Shown: one piece after another, positions 47,262 through 56,937 of the stretch
Numbering within the stretch: the stretch's first letter is position 1
Layout of the letters: every line of letters begins with the position of its first letter
Assembly (NCBI GenBank): GCA_020849625.1
Contig: JADLFV010000129.1
Span: 16,658-80,657, forward strand
DNA length: 64,000 nucleotides
Origin: Phycisphaeraceae bacterium
Lineage (GTDB): Bacteria; Planctomycetota; Phycisphaerae; Phycisphaerales; Phycisphaeraceae
Direction of reading: 5' to 3'
Made by a program: the position numbers and the translations under genes
Notes under the pieces: model-generated
Databases searched by the model: none
What the model saw: only the letters and a program-made list of their open reading frames with translations
What the model was told of the DNA's origin: nothing

Positions 47262-48082
47262 AAGCGCAAGCCACCATCCGGGCAGGATCGCGCGGTTTCA
47301 CGCTCATCGAGCTTCTGGTCGTCATCTCCATCATCGCGCTGCTGATTTCCATTCTGCTGCCGGCCCTGTCCAAGGCCAAGGACGCCGCCAAGAACGTGCA
47401 ATGCCTGACCAACGTCCGCTCCCTGGCCGCGGCCCAGAACGCTTACCAGGTGGACAACGGGCGGCTGCCGCTGGGCTATTACGAATTGCGCGTCGCCCTC
47501 AGTGCCGCCACCATCAACAGCGGCTACTGGGCCAACCAGATCGCCGACACCTTCGGACCCAACAACGACCTGCGCCGCCTGTATCTGCCTTACGTCAACG
47601 TCAACTTCATGACCTGTCCCTACTGCGAGCCGTACGACAAGAGTCCGGCCGCGATCCCGCTGGGCTCGACCCGCATCTACGTCGATTACATGTTCACCAA
47701 CGGATTCTTCTTCAACCGCGTCAACAACGTCTGGGACAAGCCCTACTTCTGGCAGCGGACCGACGACAAGTGGGAAATCGACGGCCACGGCATGGACGTG
47801 CTGGTGGGCGATCGGCTGGTCCTCAACGGCACCACGCTCCAGGCCAACCACCTCAACGGCCAGGCCGGCTGGCAAACAGTCTATATCCCCAATCCAGGTA
47901 ACTTCACGATCAGCGACTACCAGAAGACCGGCACATTTGCGGATCTCGACGTGCTGGCCGGCAACTTCGCCCGCCGCGACGGCAGCGCCAACACCTACAT
48001 GGGCAACGATGACAAGCTGTTCGACGTGCCGGTGCCCAACCTGGAAGGCTCGCGCTTCTATCGATTGCCTAATGCCCGTTGA
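47258..48082 (+). CDS. Prepilin-type N-terminal methylation domain protein
   Basis: [50 protein letters not shown] overlap with the GntR gene. Confidence 0.85.
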   Translation: MKAQATIRAGSRGFTLIELLVVISIIALLISILLPALSKAKDAAKNVQCLTNVRSLAAAQNAYQVDNGRLPLGYYELRVALSAATINSGYWANQIADTFGPNNDLRRLYLPYVNVNFMTCPYCEPYDKSPAAIPLGSTRIYVDYMFTNGFFFNRVNNVWDKPYFWQRTDDKWEIDGHGMDVLVGDRLVLNGTTLQANHLNGQAGWQTVYIPNPGNFTISDYQKTGTFADLDVLAGNFARRDGSANTYMGNDDKLFDVPVPNLEGSRFYRLPNAR

Positions 48083-48150
48083 ATGTGTGCCGGCGTAGGC
48101 ACGCTATGGTTTTCCGTTGACCCGTTACTTTGTATGTGGAGGAAAAGAAG

Positions 48151-48993
48151 ATGACAGCCAAAAAGTATTGCACGGCGATGTGCCTGGCGGCGCTGCTGCT
48201 GGCGGCCATGCCGGGAACTGTTCCGGCGGCGATCGTCGTCAGCGAGTCGTTCAACTACACGCTGGGCGCTGACCTGAACGGTCAGAACGGCGGGACGGGC
48301 TGGGGCGCCGCTTGGGTGGCGCCGACTGGCCAGACGTATTCCGCGAAGCTGGAGGTCCAGGACATCGCGGCCCCGGCCGGCTACCCGGCCGCCACCGGCA
48401 ACCAGGCCCTGGCCCATACCGCCACCTCGGCCACCGTCCGCACCGAGCGGGCCCTGCTCAATCCGATCAGCACCAACCCCGTCGCCAATCAGGTGCTCTA
48501 CGGCAGCATCCTGTTCCGACGCAACGACGCGACCAACGGGGCCGGCACGGAAAACAGCGAGTTCTTCCGCCTCGACAACGCCAGCAACATTCGCGTGGCC
48601 AGCGTCGGTCAAACCAGCGGCGAACTGATGACCGTGCAACTCGGCGGCAGCATCGTCACCACCACCACCTCGGTCGGCATCGGCACCGATTACCTGCTGG
48701 TGCTCAAGCTCACCTTGAATCCCGCCGGCACCAGCGACGTGCTGGAAGCGGAACTGTTCACCGCCGCTGACACGCTCACTGAGCCGGGCCTCTGGCAGGG
48801 TCAGGTTTCGCTGGACCTGGGCGACGTGGCCACCAAGCTGGTGGTCAATCAGGCCCGTCTGGCGGAGGATCTGCATTTCGATGAGATTCTCCTCGGCCAG
48901 AGTTTCGCAGACGTGGTACCCGAGCCGGCCTCGATGGGGCTGCTGCTGGCGGGTGGGCTGTTGTGCCGTTCGAGGCGAACGGACAAGCGGTAA
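48151..48993 (+). CDS. Secreted PEP-CTERM protein
   Basis: Signal peptide; SESFNYTLGADLNGQNGGTGWGAAW...; VPEPASMGLLLAGGLLCRSRR. Confidence 0.82.
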   Translation: MTAKKYCTAMCLAALLLAAMPGTVPAAIVVSESFNYTLGADLNGQNGGTGWGAAWVAPTGQTYSAKLEVQDIAAPAGYPAATGNQALAHTATSATVRTERALLNPISTNPVANQVLYGSILFRRNDATNGAGTENSEFFRLDNASNIRVASVGQTSGELMTVQLGGSIVTTTTSVGIGTDYLLVLKLTLNPAGTSDVLEAELFTAADTLTEPGLWQGQVSLDLGDVATKLVVNQARLAEDLHFDEILLGQSFADVVPEPASMGLLLAGGLLCRSRRTDKR

Positions 48994-49056
48994 GTGTCAA
49001 GCGTCCATTGTCAGGAACGATCAAGCGATCCATCTAGCATGCAAAGGAGAATTCAA

Positions 49057-50268
49057 ATGACTGGTCAACTCACACGCACGTCGCTATGGCTGGCGGCCAT
49101 ACTGTTCGCCGCCGTCCCCGTCATGGGCCAAACGGTCTATGTCTGGACCAACAACGCCGCGGACAATGACTTCACCAACCTCAACAACTGGTATCAGGAA
49201 GGCACCACCACACTTCCCACCGTCCCATTCACCGCCACCGACAACCTGCTGGTGGAAAAGGATGGCACGGACAAGGCGGTGCTCAGCTCGGCCACGCTCG
49301 GCCGCTGGCTGCGGGCCGGATGGTATCCCGGCACCATCGGCTTGATCGAGGTCGTCAGCGGTGGTCAGGCCGACCTGAGCAACTCCATCTATCTCGGCTA
49401 CGATGCCACGGCCGTGGGCACGTTGAACATCATGGGCGGCGTGGTCAATGCCAACAGTTCGTACACCACCATCGGTGGTTTAGGCCAGGCCTCCCTGACC
49501 ATCTCCAGCGGCAGCCTGAGCACCAACCGCATGAACATGGGCCATGAGGCGAGCGGTTCGGGCGTGCTGGAAGTCAGCGGCACCGGCTCGCTGTACATCG
49601 ACAACTATCTGTCCGGCAACCTGGGTGATTCCACGGTGCGGCTGATCGGATCCACCGCGTCGTTCCAGATCAATGACGATCTGACCGCCGATGCCCAGGG
49701 CACCAACCTGTTCGAGTTTCAGCTTGACGGCGCCAACGGCGTGGGCACCGGCATCGTGGTGACCAACGTCATTGATCTGGCTGCCAACGCACAGGTCGAT
49801 GTCTCTTTCCTGGGCGCGTCGGTCAATGGCACCTACACCCTGATGTCCACCACCGGCACCTTCACCGACAACACCGGCGGCAGCCTGCTGACCGCTGCTT
49901 CGGTCACTGCCGGTTGGAGCTATGCCATCGTCGATGATGCGGGCACCAAGAAGCTGCAGGTCACACTCGGTAGCGGCTATCACCCCGGCGACGCCAACGG
50001 TGACGGCCTGGTCAACTTGTCCGACCTGCAAATCCTCGGCGATAACTGGCAGTCCACCACCGCCGGCTGGGCGGAAGCGGACTTCACCGGTGACAACGTC
50101 GTCAACCTGGCTGATCTGCAGATCCTCGGCGATAACTGGGGCTTCGGCACCGGGCCGGATGTGAGCTTCGACGAAGCCCTAGCTCAGGTGGCCATCCCCG
50201 AGCCCGCGTCGCTGTGCATGCTGCTGCTGGGCGGGCTGCTGGCGACGTTGCGTCGGCGTGGCGGGTAA
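49057..50268 (+). CDS. Secreted beta-helix-like protein with two dockerin-type repeats and PEP-CTERM
   Basis: GGAG RBS; GTLNIMGGVVNANSSYTTIGG-type repeats; GDANGDGLVNLSDLQILGDNW...ADFTGDNVVNLADLQILGDNWG; IPEPASLCMLLLGGLLATLRRR. Confidence 0.82.
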   Translation: MTGQLTRTSLWLAAILFAAVPVMGQTVYVWTNNAADNDFTNLNNWYQEGTTTLPTVPFTATDNLLVEKDGTDKAVLSSATLGRWLRAGWYPGTIGLIEVVSGGQADLSNSIYLGYDATAVGTLNIMGGVVNANSSYTTIGGLGQASLTISSGSLSTNRMNMGHEASGSGVLEVSGTGSLYIDNYLSGNLGDSTVRLIGSTASFQINDDLTADAQGTNLFEFQLDGANGVGTGIVVTNVIDLAANAQVDVSFLGASVNGTYTLMSTTGTFTDNTGGSLLTAASVTAGWSYAIVDDAGTKKLQVTLGSGYHPGDANGDGLVNLSDLQILGDNWQSTTAGWAEADFTGDNVVNLADLQILGDNWGFGTGPDVSFDEALAQVAIPEPASLCMLLLGGLLATLRRRGG

Positions 50269-50273
50269 ATTAC

Positions 50274-50355
50274 ATAGCCCCGGCCTTGGCCGGGGTGCCT
50301 TAATGACTCGGCCTTGGCTGGGCGGCTTGAAGACCCCGGCCAAGGCCGGGGCTAT
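50274..50355. repeat. Perfect 23-bp inverted repeat of AGCCCCGGCC type
   Basis: ATAGCCCCGGCCTTGGCCGGGGT (50274-50296) / ACCCCGGCCAAGGCCGGGGCTAT (50333-50355). Confidence 0.85.
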
Positions 50356-52572
50356 ATGGAGATACGAACCATACCGCGTTGTCACGCATTCAACCTGATC
50401 GAACAACTGGCGGTGATTTCGAGCATCGCGCTGCTGATCATCGCTGCGCGCGGGCAGGCCCAGACGACGCTGTTCAACGGCGTGCAGGTGCCGGGCGTGG
50501 TCATCACGCACTCGCCGGCTTCCAGCGAGCTGTATGTCGGTACGCCTTCTCTGGCTATTCTGCCCAACGGGGATTACGTCGCCAGCCGCGACGTCTTCGG
50601 GCCGACCTCCGGCGGGTCAACGTCCGGCACCACGCATCTTTTCAAATCAACTGACCAGGGCCAGTCCTGGTCCGCGTTGACCACGATCAGCGGCAACCTG
50701 TGGTCCGGTCTGTTCGTGTATGACAACGATCTTTATTTGATGGGTCCCAATCGCGTTCACGGCGACATGGTGATTCGCCGCTCGACTGACGGCGGCGCCA
50801 CCTGGACCACGCCGACTAATTCCAGCAACGGCTTGCTCAAGCCAGCGGTAGGCAGCGTGGGCGCGCACACCAGCGCCATGCCGGTGGTGATCGCCGAGGG
50901 GCGCATCTGGCGGGCATACGAAGACAACGGCGGACCTGCGGGCTGGCCCGGTCAGTATCGCGCGGGCCTGATGAGCGCGCCGCTGGGCAGTAACCTGCTC
51001 AATGCCGCCAACTGGACCTACACCAACCTGCTGACGCGCAACACGAACTGGCTGCCCAACAGCGGATTCAACGGCTGGCTGGAAGGCAATGCCGTGGTCG
51101 ATCGCAGCGGCAAGGTGGTCGATGTGCTGCGGGTGGATGTCGATGAAGGCCAGCCGGAATACGTCGCTATCGCTCGCGCGATCAGCAGCGCCACCATGAC
51201 ATTTAATTCCGGGGGCGACATCGTACCCATGTCGGGCGGTGCCAAGAAGTTCGTCATCCGCTACGACGCGGGCACCGACGCCTACTGGACGCTGGCCAAC
51301 ATGGTCAACGCCAACAACTACAACCCGACCGCCAAGCCCGGCACCATCCGCAACATCGTCGCCCTGATGCGCAGCCATGACCTGACCAGTTGGAACGTCG
51401 AGCGCATCGTGTTGCAGAACCTGACCGACGTGTCGCACATCGGCTTCCAGTATCTGGACTGGCAACTGGATAACGGTGAAATCGTGGCGGTTTCTCGCAC
51501 GGGGTATCCGGACGGCCTGGGCGGCGCGGATACCGCACACAACGCCAATTTCCTCACCTTTCACCGCTTCGGGCCCCTGGTGCAGACCAGCGTGCAGATC
51601 AGTGAATCATTCGATTACGCTTCCGGGGGCGGGCTGAACGGCCGCAACGGCGGGACAGGCTGGGGCGGGGCATGGGTCACGCCGACCAGTGTCGGCACAT
51701 CGGTCATCGAGGCGCAGGACATCGCCGCTCCCGTCAGTTACTTCTCAGCCAGCGGCAATCAGGCACTGTCCCACACCGACAACGCGGTTACCGTCCGCGC
51801 GGAGCGCACGCTGTATTATCCCATCGACACCAGTCCGGGCGCCACGCAGGTGCTCTACGGCAGCATGCTGTTCCGCCGCGATGATGCAACCAATGGCAGC
51901 GGCACGGAGAACAGCGAGTTTTTCCGCCTGGACAATGCCGGCAACGTGCGGGTGATCGCGGTGGGCCAGACCAGCGGCGAACTGCTGCGCCTGGTCCTGG
52001 GCAACAGTGAAGCCGCGCTCGACACCACCACGCCGGTGCCGATCGGGGTCGATTACCAGTTGGTGGTCAAGATGACGCTCAATCCATCGGGCGTCGCCGA
52101 CGTGCTGCAGGCCCAGCTCTTCGAGGCCGGCCAGACTCTGGTCGAACCCAGCACGTGGCAGGGCACGTTGACGCTGGATTTGAGCGACGTGGCGACCAAG
52201 TTCGTGATTAACCAGGCACGGCTGGCTGAGGACCTGCACTTCGACGAAATCCGCATCAGCACCGATTCGCCCTTCGTGCATCCCGGCGACGCCAACGCCG
52301 ACGGCCAGGTCAACCTCGCGGACCTGCAGATTCTGGGTGACAACTGGCAATCCGGCGCCGCCCAGTGGTCGCAGGCGGACTTCACCGGCGATGGCGTCGT
52401 AAACCTGGCAGACCTGCAGATCATCGGCGACAACTGGGGCTTCGGCGCTGCGGCGGATATCGGTTACGATGAAGCCTTGCAGTCGCTGGGCCTGGCGGTA
52501 CCGGAACCTGCGTCGCTGCTGCTGATCCTTCCCGCCTGGCTGCTGCTGTCGCCGCGACGCGCCAACGATTGA
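50356..52572 (+). CDS. Sialidase/BNR-like secreted protein with LamG-like module, dockerin repeats, PEP-CTERM and a prepilin-like N-terminus
   Basis: HAFNLIEQLAVISSIALLIIAARGQAQ; STDQGQSWSALTTI and STDGGATWTTP; GDANADGQVNLADLQILGDNW; VPEPASLLLILPAWLLLSPRR. Confidence 0.82.
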   Translation: MEIRTIPRCHAFNLIEQLAVISSIALLIIAARGQAQTTLFNGVQVPGVVITHSPASSELYVGTPSLAILPNGDYVASRDVFGPTSGGSTSGTTHLFKSTDQGQSWSALTTISGNLWSGLFVYDNDLYLMGPNRVHGDMVIRRSTDGGATWTTPTNSSNGLLKPAVGSVGAHTSAMPVVIAEGRIWRAYEDNGGPAGWPGQYRAGLMSAPLGSNLLNAANWTYTNLLTRNTNWLPNSGFNGWLEGNAVVDRSGKVVDVLRVDVDEGQPEYVAIARAISSATMTFNSGGDIVPMSGGAKKFVIRYDAGTDAYWTLANMVNANNYNPTAKPGTIRNIVALMRSHDLTSWNVERIVLQNLTDVSHIGFQYLDWQLDNGEIVAVSRTGYPDGLGGADTAHNANFLTFHRFGPLVQTSVQISESFDYASGGGLNGRNGGTGWGGAWVTPTSVGTSVIEAQDIAAPVSYFSASGNQALSHTDNAVTVRAERTLYYPIDTSPGATQVLYGSMLFRRDDATNGSGTENSEFFRLDNAGNVRVIAVGQTSGELLRLVLGNSEAALDTTTPVPIGVDYQLVVKMTLNPSGVADVLQAQLFEAGQTLVEPSTWQGTLTLDLSDVATKFVINQARLAEDLHFDEIRISTDSPFVHPGDANADGQVNLADLQILGDNWQSGAAQWSQADFTGDGVVNLADLQIIGDNWGFGAAADIGYDEALQSLGLAVPEPASLLLILPAWLLLSPRRAND

Positions 52573-52582
52573 ACAGGCAACG

Positions 52583-54091
52583 ATGAAACACCGACCTCTG
52601 CTTCGTACTTCGCTCGCCCTGGCGGCGGGGCTGCCCGCGACGCAGGCCGCCATGGCGCAGGACGCATCCACCGCATCGAATCGCCGCCCCAACATCCTGT
52701 TCATCATGGCGGACGATCAGGCGGACTGGACCATTGCCGCCGCGGGCTATCCCAACACCTTCACGCCCGAACTGGACCGGCTGGCGCAGGGCGGCGTGCT
52801 GATCCGTAACGCTTTCGCCGCCGCCGCGGTGTGCAGCCCGGCCCGCGCCGGCGTGATCAGCGGCCGCTACAGCAGCGAGGTCGGCATCGAGAATTTTCTG
52901 TCCGATGGCGCGCGCGGCATACCCGCCGACGTGATCACCTGGCCGCGGGTGCTGCGCGACGCGGGCTATCGCACGGCCATGGTCGGCAAGTGGCACCTGG
53001 GCGATCACGAGGACGCTGATCTTCCCCCCGCCAAGGGCTACGAGTTTTTCAGCGGTTGGCCCACCGGCGGTAAGACTTCGCGCGATCCGAGCATCTGCGT
53101 GGAAGGCCAGTGGCAAGACTTCAAGGGCGAATACACCTCCGACGTGCTGGCCGGTCTGGCCATGGAATACATGGAGCGTTTCAAGGACGAGCCGTTCGCC
53201 ATTTCGCTGCACTTCTGGGCCCCGCACGCCAACCAGGGTGTGCCCGCGGATTACAAGCTGCCTTACGACGATCGCACCTGGCTGCCCATGCGGGATGAGG
53301 ATTTAGCGCCGTGGCGGAAGATGGAACTGGCACTGCCCGAGCCGGACTTTCCCAACCTGGACGTGCCGCGCGTCGAGCGCATGATGCGCGAGTATTACGC
53401 CTCCGTCCGCAGCAACGATCGCAACGTCGGCCGTATCCTCGCCAAGCTCGATGAACTGGGCCTGACCGAGAACACCATCGTCATCTACAGCTCCGATCAC
53501 GGTTACATGATCGGGCACCACGGCCTGTGGCATAAGGGCAGCGGCTGGTGGATCACCACCGATGGCAAAGACCCGGCCGGCATCTACAACGACCTGATGG
53601 ACGACCGCCCGCTGATCGTGCGCGACAATCTCTATGACAACTCCATCCGCGTTCCCGCCATCATCCGCTGGCCGGCCCGGCTCAAAGCGGGCACGCAGAC
53701 CACCGAGACGTTCACTCACCTGGACTGGTTCCCCACCCTGCTGGCCATGGCGGGCGTGGAGGCGCCGCAAGGCGCGGTGCTGCGCGGCAAAAACTACCTG
53801 CCCGTGCTCATCGGACAAGCCACCGACTGGGACAACGACCTGGTAGCCCAGCACCGCAAGCTGCGCTGCTATCGCACCTCCCAGTGGAAGCTGGTGCGCG
53901 ACTTCACCCGTCTCGGCCGCGACGAGTTGTATCGCTACCCCGACGATCCGCAGGAGCGGCACAACCTGATCGCGTCCGACGATCCGCAGATCGTGGCTGT
54001 TCGCCGTGACTTGGACGGCAGACTGCGCAGGCAGATGAAGCAGATCAACGATCCGCTGTATCCTTACGCCGAGGCCTGGCCGCTGGATTGA
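52583..54091 (+). CDS. Secreted sulfatase
   Basis: RRPNILFIMADDQADWTIAAAGYP...AAAVCSPARAGVISGRY...YSSDHGYMIGHHGLWHKG. Confidence 0.94.
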   Translation: MKHRPLLRTSLALAAGLPATQAAMAQDASTASNRRPNILFIMADDQADWTIAAAGYPNTFTPELDRLAQGGVLIRNAFAAAAVCSPARAGVISGRYSSEVGIENFLSDGARGIPADVITWPRVLRDAGYRTAMVGKWHLGDHEDADLPPAKGYEFFSGWPTGGKTSRDPSICVEGQWQDFKGEYTSDVLAGLAMEYMERFKDEPFAISLHFWAPHANQGVPADYKLPYDDRTWLPMRDEDLAPWRKMELALPEPDFPNLDVPRVERMMREYYASVRSNDRNVGRILAKLDELGLTENTIVIYSSDHGYMIGHHGLWHKGSGWWITTDGKDPAGIYNDLMDDRPLIVRDNLYDNSIRVPAIIRWPARLKAGTQTTETFTHLDWFPTLLAMAGVEAPQGAVLRGKNYLPVLIGQATDWDNDLVAQHRKLRCYRTSQWKLVRDFTRLGRDELYRYPDDPQERHNLIASDDPQIVAVRRDLDGRLRRQMKQINDPLYPYAEAWPLD

Positions 54092-54107
54092 ACGCAAGGA
54101 GTTTTCG

Positions 54108-55499
54108 ATGCATGTCACGCGAAGTTGTCTGACGTTGTGCCTGTGGTTGAGTGCGGCTGTCACAGCCGCGGCCCAGAGCGGGCGACTGCCCGATCCCAAC
54201 AGCCTGATTGACAGGCGATTTCCCGACAATCCGCAGAAGATCACGCCGCTGGCTCAGGACCATGTCGCGGTGGGGCGGTCACCTGACCCGGAGCGGGTGT
54301 GGATTTACGATCCGTACGTTCTGGCCTTGGAGGATGGCCGACTGATCGGCGGCTACACCCTGGGCGGGCCGGGCAGAGTGGACTACTGCAAGCAGAAAGG
54401 CTGGCTCGACGCCGACGGCCAGCCACAGAACGCCGTGGTGCTGACCAGCGACGACGGCGGCAAGACGTGGACCGAACGCGCCCGCTATCGCATGTCGCAC
54501 CAGCGGGCCTTTGAAGCTGACGGCAAGATCTACATCCTCGGCCACAGCGGAAACCTGCGCATCATGCGCTCTGATGATCGCGGCCAAACCTGGACGCAGC
54601 CCGTCGAACTGACCCAGGGACAGCAGTGGCACCAGTCCGCGGTCGGTTACTGCAAGGCCAACGGCAACATCTACATCGTCATGGAGCACCGCCTCGAGCG
54701 CGGCATCAAGGGCTGGGATGTGACCAACATCGCCCCCGTGCTCATGCGCGGCAAGCTCAGCGACGACCTGACCCAGCGCGAGAACTGGACCTTCGCCAGC
54801 GAGCTGGTGTTCATGGATATCGTGGACATCAACAAGCTCAACTACGTCGGCATCCCCTTCTTTCCCACCAATCCCACCACCTCGTACTCCCTTGCGCCCC
54901 GCCGCGGCATGGCGCCCATGGGCTGGCTGGAGACCAACGTCGTTCAGATTCACGATCCCAACCACGTCTGGTTCGACCCGACGGGGCACACCTTCCACAT
55001 GCTCAGTCGCTGCAACACCGGCGGGACCAACGTCGCGGCCTTCAGCAAGGTCGTCGAAAATCCCGACGGCAGCTTGACCACCATGCTGGAGCAGGTCCCC
55101 TCCGGCAAGGACATGCTGTTTGTCCCGCTGCCCGGCGGCGGCATGAAGTTCTACGTCACCTACGATGAAAAGAGCGGGCTTTACTGGCTGCTTGGCAATC
55201 AGACCACCGACAGCATGATCGATGTCAAGAAGATGGACCCGCTCCGCTACGGCATCCCCAACCAGGAGCGGCATCGCCTCGTGCTGCACTTCTCGCGCAA
55301 TCTGTACGACTGGTGCTTCGCCGGCGTCGTCGCCATCGGGCCGGACATGAACGGGGCAAGGCACTATTGCAGCATGGACATCGACGGCGATGACCTGGTC
55401 ATCATGTCGCGCAGCGGCGACAATCGCGCCCACGACGCCCACAACGGCAACCTGGCGACCTTCCACCGCGTGACCAACTTCCGCGGCCTTGTCTATTGA
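54108..55499 (+). CDS. Sialidase/BNR-repeat-like secreted protein (copy 1)
   Basis: Signal peptide; LTSDDGGKTWTERARYRM; MRSDDRGQTWTQPVEL. Confidence 0.8.
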   Translation: MHVTRSCLTLCLWLSAAVTAAAQSGRLPDPNSLIDRRFPDNPQKITPLAQDHVAVGRSPDPERVWIYDPYVLALEDGRLIGGYTLGGPGRVDYCKQKGWLDADGQPQNAVVLTSDDGGKTWTERARYRMSHQRAFEADGKIYILGHSGNLRIMRSDDRGQTWTQPVELTQGQQWHQSAVGYCKANGNIYIVMEHRLERGIKGWDVTNIAPVLMRGKLSDDLTQRENWTFASELVFMDIVDINKLNYVGIPFFPTNPTTSYSLAPRRGMAPMGWLETNVVQIHDPNHVWFDPTGHTFHMLSRCNTGGTNVAAFSKVVENPDGSLTTMLEQVPSGKDMLFVPLPGGGMKFYVTYDEKSGLYWLLGNQTTDSMIDVKKMDPLRYGIPNQERHRLVLHFSRNLYDWCFAGVVAIGPDMNGARHYCSMDIDGDDLVIMSRSGDNRAHDAHNGNLATFHRVTNFRGLVY

Positions 55500-55517
55500 A
55501 AAGAACTGGAGCAACCC

Positions 55518-56921
55518 ATGACTCGAATCCACTTGTTACTGACCTTGACCCTGTCGATGTTCCTGGCTGCGTCAGCCGGCGCCCAGCAGGAGCGCCTGCC
55601 CGATGCCAACAGCCTGATTGATGCGCAATTTCCCGACAATCCGCAGAAGATCACGCCGCTGGCCCAGGACTACGTGGCGGTGAGCACGTCGCCCGATCCG
55701 CAGACGATCTGGTTTTACGATCCCTACGTGCTGGCCCTTCCGGGGGCCGGCGGTCGGTTGATCGGGGGCTACAGCTACGGCGGGTCCGGCGCGGAAGAGT
55801 TTTGCAAGAAGAACGGCTGGGTCGATGAAGCCGGCGAAGCCCAGAACGCGGCGGTGCTGACCAGTGACGACGGCGGCCGGACCTGGACCGAGCGCGCTCA
55901 CTATCGCATGTGGCACCAGCGGGCCTTCGAGGCCGGCGGCCACATCTACATCCTCGGCCATCGCGACGACCTGCGCATCATGCGCAGCGAAGACAACGGT
56001 GAAACATGGACGCAGCCCGTAAATCTGACCGAGGGCCAACTGTGGCACCAGTCGGCGGTCGGCTACTGGAAGGCCAACGGCAACATCTACATCGTCATGG
56101 AGCATCGCCTGCCCCGCGACATCAAGGGCTGGGACGTGGCCAACTGCGCCCCCGTGCTCATGCGCGCTTCGCTCAAGGCTGATCTGCTCAAGCGCGAAAG
56201 CTGGACCTTCGCCAGCGAACTGGTCTTCATGGACTTCGTCGATCAGAGCAAGATCAACTACGTCGGCATCCCCTATCTGCCTACCAATCCGACAAGCTCC
56301 TACATCATCACCGAAAAGCCCCGCCGCGGCATGGCGCCCATGGGCTGGCTGGAAACCAACGTGGTCCAGATCATGGATCCCAACCACATCTGGTACGACC
56401 CCACCGGCCACACTTTTCATCTGCTGGGCCGCTGCAACACCGGCGGCACCAACATCGCGTGCCTCAGCAAAGTCGTTGAGAATCCCGATGGCACCATGAC
56501 CACCATGCTGGAACAAGCGCCCTCCGGCAAGGACATGCTCTTCATCCCGCTGCCGGGCGGTCAGATGAAGTTCTACGTGCTCTACGATCAGAAAACACAG
56601 CTCTACTGGTTGCTGGGCAGCCAGTCCACCGACAGCATGGTGGCCGTCGAAAAAATGGATCCGCGCCGCTGGAACCTGCCCAACCAGGAGCGGCATCGCC
56701 TGGTGCTGCACTACTCGCGCAACCTGTACGACTGGTGCTTCGCCGGCGTCGTCGCCATCGGCCCGGACATGAACGCCGCCCGCCACTATTGCAGCATGGA
56801 CATCGACGGCGACGACCTGGTCATCATGTCGCGCAGCGGCGATGACAAAGCCCACGACGCCCACAACGGCAACCTGACCACCTTCCACCGCGTCAAAAAC
56901 TTCCGCGGCCTGGTGTATTGA
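55518..56921 (+). CDS. Sialidase/BNR-repeat-like secreted protein (copy 2, tandem paralogue)
   Basis: Collinear with 54108-55499 over its full length (LPDANSLIDAQFPDNPQKITPLAQDYVAVSTSPDPQTIWFYDPYVLAL). Confidence 0.8.
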   Translation: MTRIHLLLTLTLSMFLAASAGAQQERLPDANSLIDAQFPDNPQKITPLAQDYVAVSTSPDPQTIWFYDPYVLALPGAGGRLIGGYSYGGSGAEEFCKKNGWVDEAGEAQNAAVLTSDDGGRTWTERAHYRMWHQRAFEAGGHIYILGHRDDLRIMRSEDNGETWTQPVNLTEGQLWHQSAVGYWKANGNIYIVMEHRLPRDIKGWDVANCAPVLMRASLKADLLKRESWTFASELVFMDFVDQSKINYVGIPYLPTNPTSSYIITEKPRRGMAPMGWLETNVVQIMDPNHIWYDPTGHTFHLLGRCNTGGTNIACLSKVVENPDGTMTTMLEQAPSGKDMLFIPLPGGQMKFYVLYDQKTQLYWLLGSQSTDSMVAVEKMDPRRWNLPNQERHRLVLHYSRNLYDWCFAGVVAIGPDMNAARHYCSMDIDGDDLVIMSRSGDDKAHDAHNGNLTTFHRVKNFRGLVY

Positions 56922-56937
56922 GAACGTCGGAGAATTG

